Shown here piece by piece: positions 13,001 through 24,900 of a stretch of DNA of 64,000 bases (position 1 is the first letter of the stretch; the number at the start of each line of letters is the position of its first letter). Position numbers and translations under genes: made by a program. Below the pieces are notes generated by a model. The model saw only the letters and a list, made by a program, of their open reading frames with translations. It was not told where the DNA came from and did not search any database. Source of the stretch: Yamagishiella unicocca (taxonomy: Eukaryota > Chlorophyta > Chlorophyceae > Chlamydomonadales > Volvocaceae); assembly GCA_003116995.1 (NCBI GenBank), contig BDSL01000122.1, positions 215,089 through 279,088 on the forward strand. Reading direction: 5' to 3'.

Positions 13001-16000
13001 TCCGCAATGCCCTCGCGGCTCAAGATGTCGTCGGCGCCCGGCACTGGGCCGCTGCCCAAGGAGGACCGCCCGCTGTCGAGCTTCCACGCCCCCACGGATG
13101 GCGGCGGAGTCGCCTCGCCGCCGCGGCGCCGCACACGCAGCCCCGGCCCTCTGACCCGCCAGGCGATGCTGCGGACGGAGGCGTCGGCCGGCGCTTCCGA
13201 CGCCGTCTCGCCGCCGACCAACAGCCTGGAGGAGCTGGAGTCCTTCCTTCGCGCCTTCAAGACGCGCATCGGCACCGATGAGACAGGCGCGCCTGAGCAG
13301 CACCCGCACCCGCACCCAGGCGGCGCCTTCGCAGACCACGCCTTCGAGGCACGCACGGCGGCGGATGAGATGGAGGCGAGCGCGGAGGACAGCGACGCCC
13401 TGCGGGGTCCGGTGGCTGCTGGCATGGAGGAGGACGGGGGCCCGCAGCAGCAGCGCCACCAGCCAGAGCAGCAAGCGCATGGGGAGGGAGTCGACCTCCG
13501 GACGCAGGTCTCCGCTGGCGCCCGGGGCGTCATGACGGGCTTCAACATGTACACCATCCGCGCCTCGGCGGCCTCAGCCCTAGCTGCGGCCGCGGCCATG
13601 GAGCAGGCCTTCTCGCCGCGGCTGGAGATGGAGCGGGGGCTCGCCGGCTCTGTGGGGACTGCTGCCGCCGTCGCTGTTCTGACGCAACAGCAGCAGCAGC
13701 CGGCCCAGCAGGCGGAGCCAGCCGCGGGGGCCGTCGTTCGCTCCTCCCAGGGAGACAGTGGCAGCGGCACGTCGGGCACCGCCGTCTCGTACGGCAGCTC
13801 GTACACGACGCCAACGAACCCTCTGCTGCGTGAGCACCTGGAGCACTTCCAGGTGCGTCAGTTGACCGTTGAGTGGGGGGGTGGGGTAAGGAGGGGCTGA
13901 TTTTGATGCGGTAGTTGTTCGCTTTGAGGGAGGGCAGGCCTTTGGGGGAGAGCAGGCTCTGGGGGATCGGTTTAGCAAAGGGGCAGCTGTTGCTCAGTGT
14001 TTGAGCGTGTGCCGAAAGCAGGACCAAGTAGGTGATACCACATCGTGACAGGTGTACATATATAAGGGCATCGCAAGAGATATTTTGCAATAATATCCTT
14101 GGGGCCGAGGTAGGACAGGATCGCAAGAGGCTTCTTTTTCGCGGAACGAAAGCCTCCGATGTTCGCTCCAACCTCCAAAACTTGCATCCCGCCCGGACAG
14201 GCCTTGCTGGAGAAGGCCAACGACCTCGTGGACAGGCTCATGCTCGCCGACGAGGACGCCACCTCGGAGGGAGGAGCCGAGGCCTCGGCCACGACGACCC
14301 CACGCAACGCTGCCACACCCGTCACCGCCGGCGGCACACGCCGCCAGCTCAACTACCGCCTCGTGCAGCAGCAACAGCAGCAGCAACAACAAAAGTCCGC
14401 CGGCGGGGGCACGCCCACCGCCGCCGCTATTACCACCACCCCGCCGCGCCAGTCCTCCCTGCGCAACGCTCTCCCCTCCGGCACCGCCGCAGACGCCGGG
14501 CCTTCCACGCCGCTGGCTCCGGCGGCCTCCCTGGACCCCGAGCTGGCTGCCCTGTTCCCCGCCACAGCGGCTCGCCTGGCTCGGCCCCATGCCCACGTGG
14601 AGCAGTCGCCCGATGCGGCCAACTCGCTGGTCAGCTCAGCGGTCACAGCCGTGCCGCAGCTGGCCGCCGGCGCGAACCGGGCTCGCAGCATGAGCTCCAC
14701 CCCGCCGTCGCGGTCGCCCGCGGGCTCGATTGGGGACATTAGCGTCGCCACGGTGAACTCTGGTGCCGCCGCCGCTGCGCCGGCGGACGGAGTGGCCGTG
14801 GCCGCCATGGCCACGCCGATGGCGCTCGTCGCGGCGCTGCTGGCCGAGGCGCACTCGAGGATGGAGTTTCGGAGCTTGGACGAGCAGCGCGGCGCCGACC
14901 GCATCCTGAGTGCCGTGCTGGACGAGCATTTTGCGCACGTGCTGGGCACCCCGCGCGGCTTCCTGACACCGCCGCGCGGCCTGATGCGCCCAGCACCTGA
15001 GGCGGCGCCGGCGGCAGCGCCGCCGCCGCCAGCGTCCCACCAGCAGCCGCCGCCCCTTGACGTCGCCGCCAGCGCGTTCGGCCAGGCGGTGGCAGCTGCC
15101 GCCGCCGCCGCCGCGGCTTCAGAGGCGCAGGTGGTTGTGCCCTGGGGCGCAGCTCACCTGGACGCCGCCACCTCCCCGGAGCCCTCAGAACCGGCTGCCG
15201 CGCCGCTGCCGCTCATGCAGCAGCTGCTGATGGCCGAGCCGGCCCTGTCCGGGGCGCTCCTGGACGCCGCCGCGGACCCACGCCGGACGTCCTCACCCGC
15301 CCTGGCGCCCGCGGCTGGGAGCTCACCGCGTCAGACTGGGAGCTCACCGCGGCTGCAGCAGCCGCGCGACAGCCTGAGTGAGTTCCTCGCGCGGATGATG
15401 CAGCAGCGCTCTGACCTGCTGTCGTCCGCGCTGGATCAGGTCCATCGGGTGGCGGGCCACGGCGCGGCCGCTGCGCCGTCCGGCGCTGACGCTGACGCAG
15501 CGGCGGCCCAGCTCGCTGCTGCACTGGCCGCCGCCATGTCGGAGCCGGCTGCTGCCTCTGGCGCCTACCCTGACGGCGCTCTGCCGCCGGCTGAGCTGCC
15601 GGAGATGTTTATGCAGGCTCTGCCGGAGCCGCAGCCGATGCGCAGCGCATCCCCCCCCGCGCTCGCCAGGCGCGCCACCGCCGAAGCGCCGGGCGCAGCC
15701 GTCGACGCCGGTCACCTGCAGCAGATGCACATGCTGCCGTCCGTGCTGCCCTCCCTGTCCAGCCCCGCCGGCTCGGGCGGGCCGCACGGCCCCCACCCGC
15801 AGCCCCTCATGCCGTACCAGGAGTACGACAGTGAGAGCGGCCGGACGTCGTACAATGTCTCCCTCGCAGGCAGCGCCCGCCAGTACGAGTCCCCAATGTG
15901 GTCTCGCGGCCCGTCCCCTCGCTACCACCTGTCTCCCGCCGACGCCGCCGCCATGCTGGCGCGCCGGATGTCGTACACAGCCGGCGGCGCCTCGGCAGGA

Positions 16001-18940
16001 GCCCCCAGCGGCGGCGGCGCCTCCTCAGTTGCCGTACCCGTGGGTGCTCTCCCCGCCGCCGGCTCCAACGCCACGGCTGCGCTGGTGCCCGCCGCCCGCG
16101 CCTTTGACCTCACCCACCTCATCGACGATGACGACGACTCGAACCTCTCCGGAGGCGCCAGTGCCAGTGCCAGTGCCGTCTTCCCCAGCTTCCGCAGCCG
16201 CTCCTCGCTCGCTCCGCCGTCAGTGCGCCGCCCGTATGAGCAATCCGGCGGCGGCGCCACCGGCCTAACCCCCCGCGTCACTGACGGCAGCCACTCGGAA
16301 GGCGGCCCGGAGCTGATGCGCGACGCCGCCTTGCGGTACAACCCTGTTTACGACCCCACCAAATCCTCGCTTGGCGGCGCGTCTGCCGGCTTTTGCGGCT
16401 CTGGCGGCGGCGCGGGCGCGAGCTTCAGCAACGGCGCCGACAGCTTTTCCGTCGCCAGCGGCGGAATGACCACACTGCACCACGAGACTGCGTACACGCC
16501 GCTCGCGACGGCCGCCGCGGAGGCGGCGGCGGCGGCGGCGGACCACTCTGAAGGCGGCGACAGCAGCCTGGCGGCCGCACTGCACGCGCGGCTGCGCAGC
16601 GCCGGCGGCACCTCCACCGCCGTGCTCGTCCCCAACCCCACCTACGACGACCCGCGCAGCGAGGACTACGGCAACTCGCCAGCGATGCCGCCGTCAGCCA
16701 CACGCCCCGGCGGCAGTAGCACCCCTGGCCCCGGCCCGCAGGCGTCTGCTGCCGCCGCCGCCACCGCCGCTAGCACCCGAGGAGGCTCCGCGGGCTCCGG
16801 CGGGCACCCGCGTCTCCAGCTGGAGTTCTCCGACACGGCCGCCGGCGCGGCTGCCACAGGCGCCTCGGCCGCCGCGCAGAAGGGTGCTGCCGCCGCGCTC
16901 CCGCGCAGCGGGAGCTTGGACCCCCCCACGGCGCTGCCACTGTCGCCCGTGGGCATTGCGGTCTCCCCTGCGGCCGTTAACCAGGCGCTACTGCGCGCCG
17001 AGGGCGCCGCCGGAGCCGCTACTGCCGGCGCGCCAGCGTCCACCCGCGTGCCGCCGGAGCTGATGCCCAGCCCCGAGATCATCGACTCTGGGGCCAACAG
17101 CGCCGACCTGTCGTCCCTGCTCAAGTCCAGCCTGACCGAGTCGCAGCTCAACCTGCTGTCCATCGCGCCGGAGCTGCCGGGCAGCCGCCGCCAGAGCACC
17201 GTCTTCCCGCAGCACCACCTGGCGGCGCAGTGGCTGCAGCAGCACCAGCACCAACAGCAACAGAGCGCGGGCGGCGCCTCCAGCATCACCACATCCAGCG
17301 CGCAGGCGGCTCGCATTGCGGGGGACGTGACGGTGTCGCTGGACTTCGACGAGATCAGCCGCGAAGCTGCGGCCGTGGTCGACACCTTGTCGGCGCACCC
17401 GTCGGCCGACGTGGACCCACTCAACAGCACCATGCGCGCGCCTTCGGCGCGCGCCTTGCAAGTCGGACCCCTGGTCGCCGCAATGGCGGCCGCGGCCTCC
17501 ATGGACGGCGCCACCGGCGGCGCTGCTGCTGGTCCGGCAGCTGCCGCCGCAGGGTCCTCCTTCCCGCTCGACGTGCTGCTCCCGACTCCCGGCTTTGCCT
17601 CGGAGCCGCATGCAGACGCAGGACCCGGCGGCGCTGCTGCTGCTGCTGCTTCCGCAGCCGCAGCCGCCTCCGAGGCAGCTGAGGATGCGGCGAGTCAGCA
17701 GGGGCAGCCAGGCGGCCTCCAGACTCCCAAGCGGCCGATGAGCGGCCTGGTGGCGGCGGCGGTGCGGCGCTTCGAGTCGGGCATGCCGCCACCTATTGTA
17801 GAGACGACGGACCCGGCAGGAGCCATGGACGCGCCGCCTCGGCCGGCCGACGCCGTTCTGTCGCCCAAGCCCAGCATCAAGCCCGCCAGCAGGGTCGCCT
17901 CGGGGATACCTCGCGCGCCCCCTAGCCCCGGCGCCGTGCAAAGCGGCGCATCCCCGGTCGACAGCGCCAGCCCCTCGGCGCGCAACAGCCGCCGCAACTC
18001 GGCGGCATCGCTGATCGACGACCACAACCGAGCAGCTCTGGACGTGCTGGGTCCTGAGGACGTTGAAGGCGCGCCGGTGGCGGAGCGGGCGTCCGCACAG
18101 GCGGTCACCCTCGAGGAGGCATCCGCCGCTGCCGATGGACTGGAGTTCTTTGCCTCAGGCTCGCCCAGCATCAGCACCGGCACCTCCCTGGAGCCGGTGT
18201 CGCTGTCAAAACGCGGCACGGGGGGCTCGTTGGAAGCAGGCTGTGGGTCGGAGGCTGAGCCCGCTGATGCCGAGGAGACGACCGTGGTCACACGCGAGTG
18301 GGTGCCCACCTCGCAGGAGGTCACCCTCGAGGAGACGACCTACTCGGGCGACCAGCAGCAGTACCCAGCAGCACCCAGCACCGGCACCAGCAGCGCGCCC
18401 AGCACCACAGGCGCCGTCGCCAGGCGGTTTGACAGCCCCGGGCAGCTCCGCCGCATTCCCGGGATTGCGGTTGCCGGTCGGCCTCCTAGCCCCGGGCAGG
18501 TTGGTTGCGCGGGCAGCGGCGGCAGCAGCCCCGCTGCTGCTGGCCGCCAGCGCGCGCAAAGCGGCGCTGCGGCGCTGGCTATTGCCCGCGCGAACCGGCA
18601 CGCGAGCCCCGCACCCTCGCGCATAGCAGCCAGCGTCACCGGGGGGACCCCCGCCGGCAGCCGGAACACCGGGTCTGCTCTGGGCAACAACCCCACGGGT
18701 GGCATGATGGGGGGCCGCCGTACTTCGCAGAGCCCTGCTCGCACGACTGCGGCTCGGGGGGGTCGCTCCAGCGCGCCAGGAGGCCGTCTGGGCGGTTCTG
18801 GTGACGGCGCCGCCGGTGCTCAGCAGCAGCAGCATCAGGCGCAGGACTGCGGCGAGGAGGCGGAGGGGGACGGCAAGGACACGATGGCGCTGCACGAGGC
18901 CGTGCGCGCCTACCGCACCAGCCGGCGGGCGCAGCTATGA
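1057..18940 (+). CDS. Very large disordered protein of unknown function, 5,529 aa
   Basis: Five exons: 1057-5814, 6217-10965, 11244-11611, 11878-13852 and 14201-18940. All junctions are GT-AG and keep frame; the third junction splits a Lys codon. I do not recognise the family. The protein is Ala/Ser/Gln/Pro-rich with few ordered stretches. Visible features are acidic Ser-Asp/Glu clusters near the N-terminus (for example at residues 11-16), an array of QT[D/E] motifs at about 1374-1613 that resembles dynein light chain LC8 sites, scattered degenerate amphipathic segments ending in LSSG or LSAG, an EDEEEEEGEEE acidic run in exon 2, a His-Pro run in exon 4, and two NPxYD motifs at about 4663 and 4762. 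No catalytic domain or membrane segment is seen. The start ATG is followed directly by biased coding sequence. It could be a scaffold or cytoskeleton-associated protein, which is inference. A split into two genes is unlikely because the phases chain throughout. Confidence 0.8.
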
Positions 18941-19346
18941 GCGGCATGGCGGAAGCTGCAACGGAGTGACGTGTGCGGCTGGGCGTTGGCCGTACATGGT
19001 GTGACTTGCGTGATTTACGTGCTGGTTGAGACTGATGATGGGAGAACGCGCCGGCGCCGGCGGTGATGGAAGAGGGTGAAACCAAGGCATCGGGTTTTGG
19101 GTATGAGCAACGGATTTGTGTAGTTCTGGCCGTAGAGGTGTTCACCGCTGCGGCTGAAATGCGCAGAATGGTGTCGGCCGTGAAGATCTGTTTGAAGACT
19201 TGGGACTTAGTGATGGCTGGTGGGATGAATCGGGTGTGGGAACACGTGCGGGATTAATCAAGTTCCAAGTCAAGCGAGCGTCCATACGCCAGACTGGTGA
19301 TTGGCTGCTGCTGTTAGGACGAGGGGCGGAAAATAGGCCGCTGGCG

Positions 19347-19351
19347 TGTAA
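19347..19351 (+). terminator. Poly(A) signal TGTAA (giant gene)
   Basis: TGTAA, the usual volvocine polyadenylation signal, lies about 400 bases after the stop at 18940 and is the first clear one downstream. Use is inferred. Confidence 0.4.
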
Positions 19352-21620
19352 TGAGGTGGCGTATGTGTATTAGTGGTCGCCGCTTGTCCTCCTTAAGGCG
19401 GTTCCAAGATAACCCTAGAAGTGGCTGTGCTCGTAGTCTTCTAGCTGATTGATTTAAATCCCCGACCTGAAGGCGCAGATTACAGCGCAATCCTCAGGTT
19501 CATGTGGACTAAATGCCACGAGCATGCTGGTTTGCCTGCGCACGTTCCTAGTCCATTTACATGGTTGTGAGGACCCTAATTTGGTGCTCCAGACCACTGC
19601 TAATAAGTTCGAGAATCTTGGCGCGGCACTCCGCAACCTTACACAACCAACTCATCTTTTCATTTTACCACACCCTGCTGACAGTGCTGGTCGTATGGCG
19701 GGGGATGTTGCCCCATGGTTTCAGTTTACTAGGCTGCCCTAATTCATATCAACGTAGGGAAGCCATGCGCATAATTAGGGGGCGGGGCGTACTGAGCCCT
19801 CAACGGCAGCGCTATAACATCATTTGTAAGGACCGCAAATCGGACCCAACGCGACTCGATAGGCGTCCCTAATAGCAAGAACCCCTGCTGTGTGCGAGAG
19901 CTTCGGCTGAAACGTGAAACCTTGAGAAATAGGTAGACGCGGAGCCCCCGCCCTTCAGCGCGGAGCGTTTGGCTGGCGTATGCTTCCGGCAACAATGAGG
20001 CCGAGCTGTTCGACACAATTGGTGGTGGTGATGAAAACAGCGATGTGGATCCGGCAAAGATGCAGCACTGCAACCAAGTACAGTTGTACCGTAGATCCCA
20101 GGGACCGGCGGTTTTTGTGAAGTAGTAACTGTTTCTGTGTGCATCACTCTACGGACGAAAGTCGACCCCAGGCGACTGGGTGCGCCTCCAGCAGGCACGC
20201 GACTAGATCAGGCTCATCAGCGGCCACTTGCGGCCAAGGCAGCGCAAAAACGTCGACGGAGAGACACAAGGTGAATGACGGACGGAGACATGTTTGTTTA
20301 TGATGAAGAAATACGACGCGCAAAAGCACACATGCGACTACTTGGTAACACACATGAAGATTCGAGTCTAGTCGTAGGACGAGGCAGCCCTAGACGTCCG
20401 TTGATTATTGCGCCCGCCTACTATCAGCGAGCAGGGCACCGAGCGGGTATCAATCCTAAACCTCCTTCGTGCACTCAGCCCCTCGCCCATCTAGCTCAAG
20501 AGACGACCTACTTCTGTACGCACCTTATGAAACGTATAAGGGGCACATGCGCACTGCAAAAGGAACTAGAAGCAGAGCTAGTGAAGGAAACAGCAGAGTG
20601 CGCTGCGACCTCAGGGCTCCGTACATTCGTTGAGGCCTCATCGTTTCGGCCCCTCGGACACAGATAGCAGCGACCCATGGGTCCGGACCACGTACAAGGG
20701 CGCTTTCACAGCAACTCCCGCCTCGCCCTGGCCGGGCAACGCAAACCAAAGCGGCTGCAAAGCAATTCGTTGCAAATTATCAGCCGGAAAAAACATCGAC
20801 AAACCGGCAAGTTCCACATTGCCTCGCAATGGCGCAACAAGTGTCGCCAACATCGTCCGTCGGCGGCAGGGTATGTACCCAGCTGCCCTCCCTCAAAAGT
20901 CAAGCTCCTCCCGCCCGATACCGGTGCGTTTGCCTTCCCTCCGTTCCGGACTCGGCTGCGTCTACATCCGCAGAATCGCGCCGTGGAATCACCGAGGAGC
21001 TCGTTCTCCTCGGGCTGTTCTCCTCTTAATCGATGCTAGGATACTTGTCCTGCCGCTGCTGCAACACCAATTTTGTGGCGTCGGCGGTCGGTGGTGTTCC
21101 AGCCCCATGGACTTCTCCTGTCCCTTACTTTCAGTTGGGCCACAATGGGCCACATAGCCGGCGGGGTTCTGCCCTGGTCACAATGAAACCTCGGCGCCTC
21201 CCGTTCCGCCATTCCTACCAAATTATCAGACCGCCGGCGACCGGCTATAGCCCCTTTGCGTTGTCATCCCGCTGCGTGCCCCTACATGCCGCCCAACGAC
21301 TAGCTGTCCCTCGATTCGACACCCTGAAACCGCCTGCGCCTCCTTACGGCAGCTGGCCTCCGTACCCACTGACACCCGCACGATTCATGGCCCACGCATA
21401 CTTCAATTTCCCCGTCACAAAGGAAGCACCCGGATTTAACGCGCTATCAAGTCCGCTCGAAAGTGGCATCTTGCCAGTTTGCGGTACATTGGGAGGAAAC
21501 CTCAGCCTCCCGGCTTCTGCATCTAAACACTAGCTTGCCGCAAATGTACTACGCAACCAACCATGGCTCCCGCGCACAGCCGCTCCTTGCCTCTTCACTC
21601 AAACGCAAGGGCAGCATACC

Positions 21621-21660
21621 GGTACCTAACGGTACCTAACGGTACCTAACGGTACCTAAC
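21621..21660. repeat. Tandem repeat, 10 bases x 4, with a palindromic core
   Basis: Four perfect head-to-tail copies of GGTACCTAAC. Each contains the palindrome GGTACC. It lies just beyond the 3' end of the KH gene, probably in its 3' UTR. Confidence 0.95.
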
Positions 21661-21736
21661 CGCCAGCGAGGCAATGCATACCGACGCCCCCTCACAAAGC
21701 CATGTGACTAAACGAACAAGCACAAGCACACAGCCG

Positions 21737-21881
21737 TCATGGCGCCCTGCCGCCCTGAGCGCTGCCGCCCGCCGCCGCCGCCACTGCCACCGGAATTGGA
21801 ACCGGGATCGTCAGGGGAATAGGCGCATGCCGCGCAGCAATTTCCGACGAGCCGTCCTCCGTGACACCGTAGCGCCCAGTC

Positions 21882-21918
<37 letters not shown>

Positions 21919-24900
21919 GGATGTGGTGCTGCTGATTGGCGATGAAGAGGTTGGGTAGCGCCGCCAGGGTCTTGGTGATGGTGGCGGCCGGGCCTCCGTC
22001 TCCATCGCCCCCGCCTCCGCCCCCGCCCCCTCCGGGTGGGCCAGCGGGGTGCGCCGCGTGGGTGGGACTGTCGGGGTACGACCTGCTGCTGTAGGTCGCC
22101 CGCCGGACGGTACGGCACCATGGTGGCGGCAGACACCGTACGACACCATGGTGGAGGCAGGCACGGGGGCGGGGCATGGCGTCGGTAAGGATAGGGCACA
22201 GGCGCATCGAGGTCCGAGGCATACCGCCGCCGAACGAAATGCATGAACCGAACCGGTTGGTTGCAGAGGAGGGGGCTGGCGGGTTGCGTCCTTGATGCAC
22301 GTGGCACCATTACGGGCAAAGCTGCGCACCACGATGCGGCTGTTAGTTGCGAAGTGCCCGGGGGGGGGGCCCGGGGCGAGGATGACGAGTTGCGGACATG
22401 GGAGAGGTTCGGTGTGGCGGCAGGACAAGCGCGTTCCCTGCTGCCAGGTCACCTACGTCGGGTGCGACTAGCTCTGTCGCTCTACCAGTTCGCCGCCGGA
22501 GCCGCGTCCAGGTCGCGAGCTGTCCGCCGGTATTCCTCTCCTCCAGCCTCCAGACCCTCCACGCACCTACGAAAGCTGCGGCCGCCGCGGCGGCCCTTGT
22601 TGGCGCTGAAGCGGCTGGGGGACACCAGCGGGTCACCTGCCGACACCAGCCCACCGGTGGGGGAGCCGCGCACTGCAGGCAGGGAGTGCTCGGAAGCATC
22701 ACCGCCGCCGCCGCCGCTGCCACCGTCGCTGTCGCGGCGATCGTCGCCAGCGCCGCCGCCGCCGCTGCCATCATTGGCGGTGGGGGGTATGATCACGCGA
22801 GGCGGCGCGAGGCCCGAGGGAGCCAGCGGCGGCAGGGCGGACTGCGGGGTGGGGGGTTGATGAAGAAAATCCGCGAGGTGGGGGAAGATAGGGGGACGTT
22901 TCGAGGAAGACCCGTGGATGCTAGAAAAAACCGTTTGGAACAGACGTTTTGATAGGGGGAGGTAGGGGGATATGTATGTATGGGGGGGGGGAGGAGAACG
23001 GGGTAGGAGGGCGGGTTTCGGGGCAGGGGGCGAGCCGCGCGCCGAGACAGTTTTGTCACAAAAACCCAAGGAGAAAAAGAAGACACGGCGTGGACGTGTG
23101 GTACGCAATGACGAGACGCTGTTGGGAGGCATATAATAACGTGTACGGCGATGGGACCTCGCCCGGGTGGAAGGGTGCGGGCGCGTGGTCCGACCCGTGC
23201 ATCGCTTCATCCACATTTAAGCTTTGCCTGCACAAGCCGCTTCCTCCTCGGCAGTCATGACGGGATCGCAGTAGCGCCCAATGTGTCCCATGTGGCAGGC
23301 ACCGGCTGTGTGCACGCGGCAGGGACACTTTCGTACCTGGTCCGGCCCCGGGCCCGCCTTGACTGGCCGCTTGGGCGTCCGGTTCGCCAGAGCTCGTTCC
23401 GCAGCCGCCATCGCCACCTCCTCCCCCGCGCTGTGGGCTAGATCGTCGTCGTCGTTGTCAGCTCCGGGGGTGGACATCGGAGCGGAGCCGGGGGAGGGTG
23501 CGGGGCCGCCGCCGCCGCCACCTGCGCCGTTGACCGGGGCCGCCGCGGGTCCCAGCGGGCCGGAGTGGCCGCTGTGGCCGCTGCCAGCACCACCAGTGTT
23601 GCCGCCGCTCGGGGGTGGATGGCCGCCACCGCCGCCGCCGCTGTACGATGAGTCAACGGGACCGCCTGGGGCGCAGGAATGAAGAGGTGGCGGCAGGGAA
23701 ACGCGGGCGTGTCAGTCCTGCACGTGTTCCGGGCATTGAAACCGGCAGCAGCAGCAGTGGAGCTCGACACGCGCGCACCGAGATAAAGGACAGGGCGGGC
23801 AGGGGCAGGTTAAGCATACGCCCCCCAGGCCTACAATCTAGGAACAGCGGCACGTACGCAACACAGACGCAGCAACACGAGAAACAACAACAACAAGAAA
23901 CAGCAGCAGCAGCAGCAGCATACGGTAACCAGCAGCAGTGGCGTCTTCCCACCTCCGTTCATACGCGCGCCGCCGCCACCGCCCTGCATAGGGCCCACCG
24001 GCGGACCCATGCCCATCCCCGCAACCATGCCAGCCGTGTTGGGGTCGCGCGCCATGAAGGGCGCAGCCCAGGGCTGAGCAAGCGGGTTGAGGCGCGAGGG
24101 GCTGGGTGGTGGCATGGACCCACCGCTGCCGGAGGACATCCTGCCGGCTCCGCCGCCGCTACCAGCGCTGTGGCCGCCGCTGCGGGTGGGCGAGCCTGCG
24201 TGCACGTGTTGGACAGGTGGGGCGGGATGATGGTTTCTAAAGTTAGGAATGCCCAGCCAGCCAAAAAATGCCGATCCCAAGCCCCGATCCGAAACCTTGC
24301 GGCGTGCTTCAAAGCCGTATCGGGCTCGAGTGGAGGGTACGACTATGACGCACGTTAAGGAGGCGTCATCCGTACGCCCAAACGCGCCGGCCAGGCGGCC
24401 CACATCTCCAAACCCGTAAAGCCCAAGCTGCCGGTGTCGTACCTGACATGCCGCCGCTGCCCGGTGACAGCGGCGCCCCAGGCAGCGGCGCGCCGTAGTA
24501 GAAGCCCGGTAGGCCTGCTGGGGTAGAGGGGGGTGGCATAAATACCGGTTACACGAAACACACGAAATCGGTATAATAGCTGGCGCGTTGTCTTCGGACA
24601 CATAGTTGTGGGGCCATGCTGGGGAGAGAGGGAGGTTACAATATAGAGGGCGAGAGGGGGGGAAGCGGGAGTCGCCGCGTCCGTCGCGGTGCTCAGCAGC
24701 ACTGGCTTCGAAGGGGCACGGAGGGGAGCAACGCTGTCGGGCTAAGCTCCACGGGTGTTTCTGCTGCGTGCTGCATCAGGTGCAACCCGCAATATGGGCA
24801 ACGGGCTCACAGCCCCCTCAAAACCGTGCACCACCCCGTCAGTACCCCTTGCGCTGGGGCTGGCGCTTCTGGCGCTTCTGACGCTTGCTGCCCCGCCCCG

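Larger units (their letters stand above)
18941..21736. other. Convergent intergenic region between the giant gene and the KH gene
   Basis: This stretch should hold the 3' UTRs of both convergent genes. Short frames are present on both strands but none shows sustained GC-rich third positions or a recognisable domain. The only structured element noted is the 10-base tandem repeat at 21621-21660. No tRNA-like or transposase-like sequence was recognised. Confidence 0.4.

Noticed and set aside
23217..23477. KH gene ending at 23217 with a Cys/His tail as the main product
   Set aside because: A strong donor after CAG at 23337 joins in phase to two further well-biased exons, and the whole chain then sums to whole codons. 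The read-through is kept only as a possible isoform.
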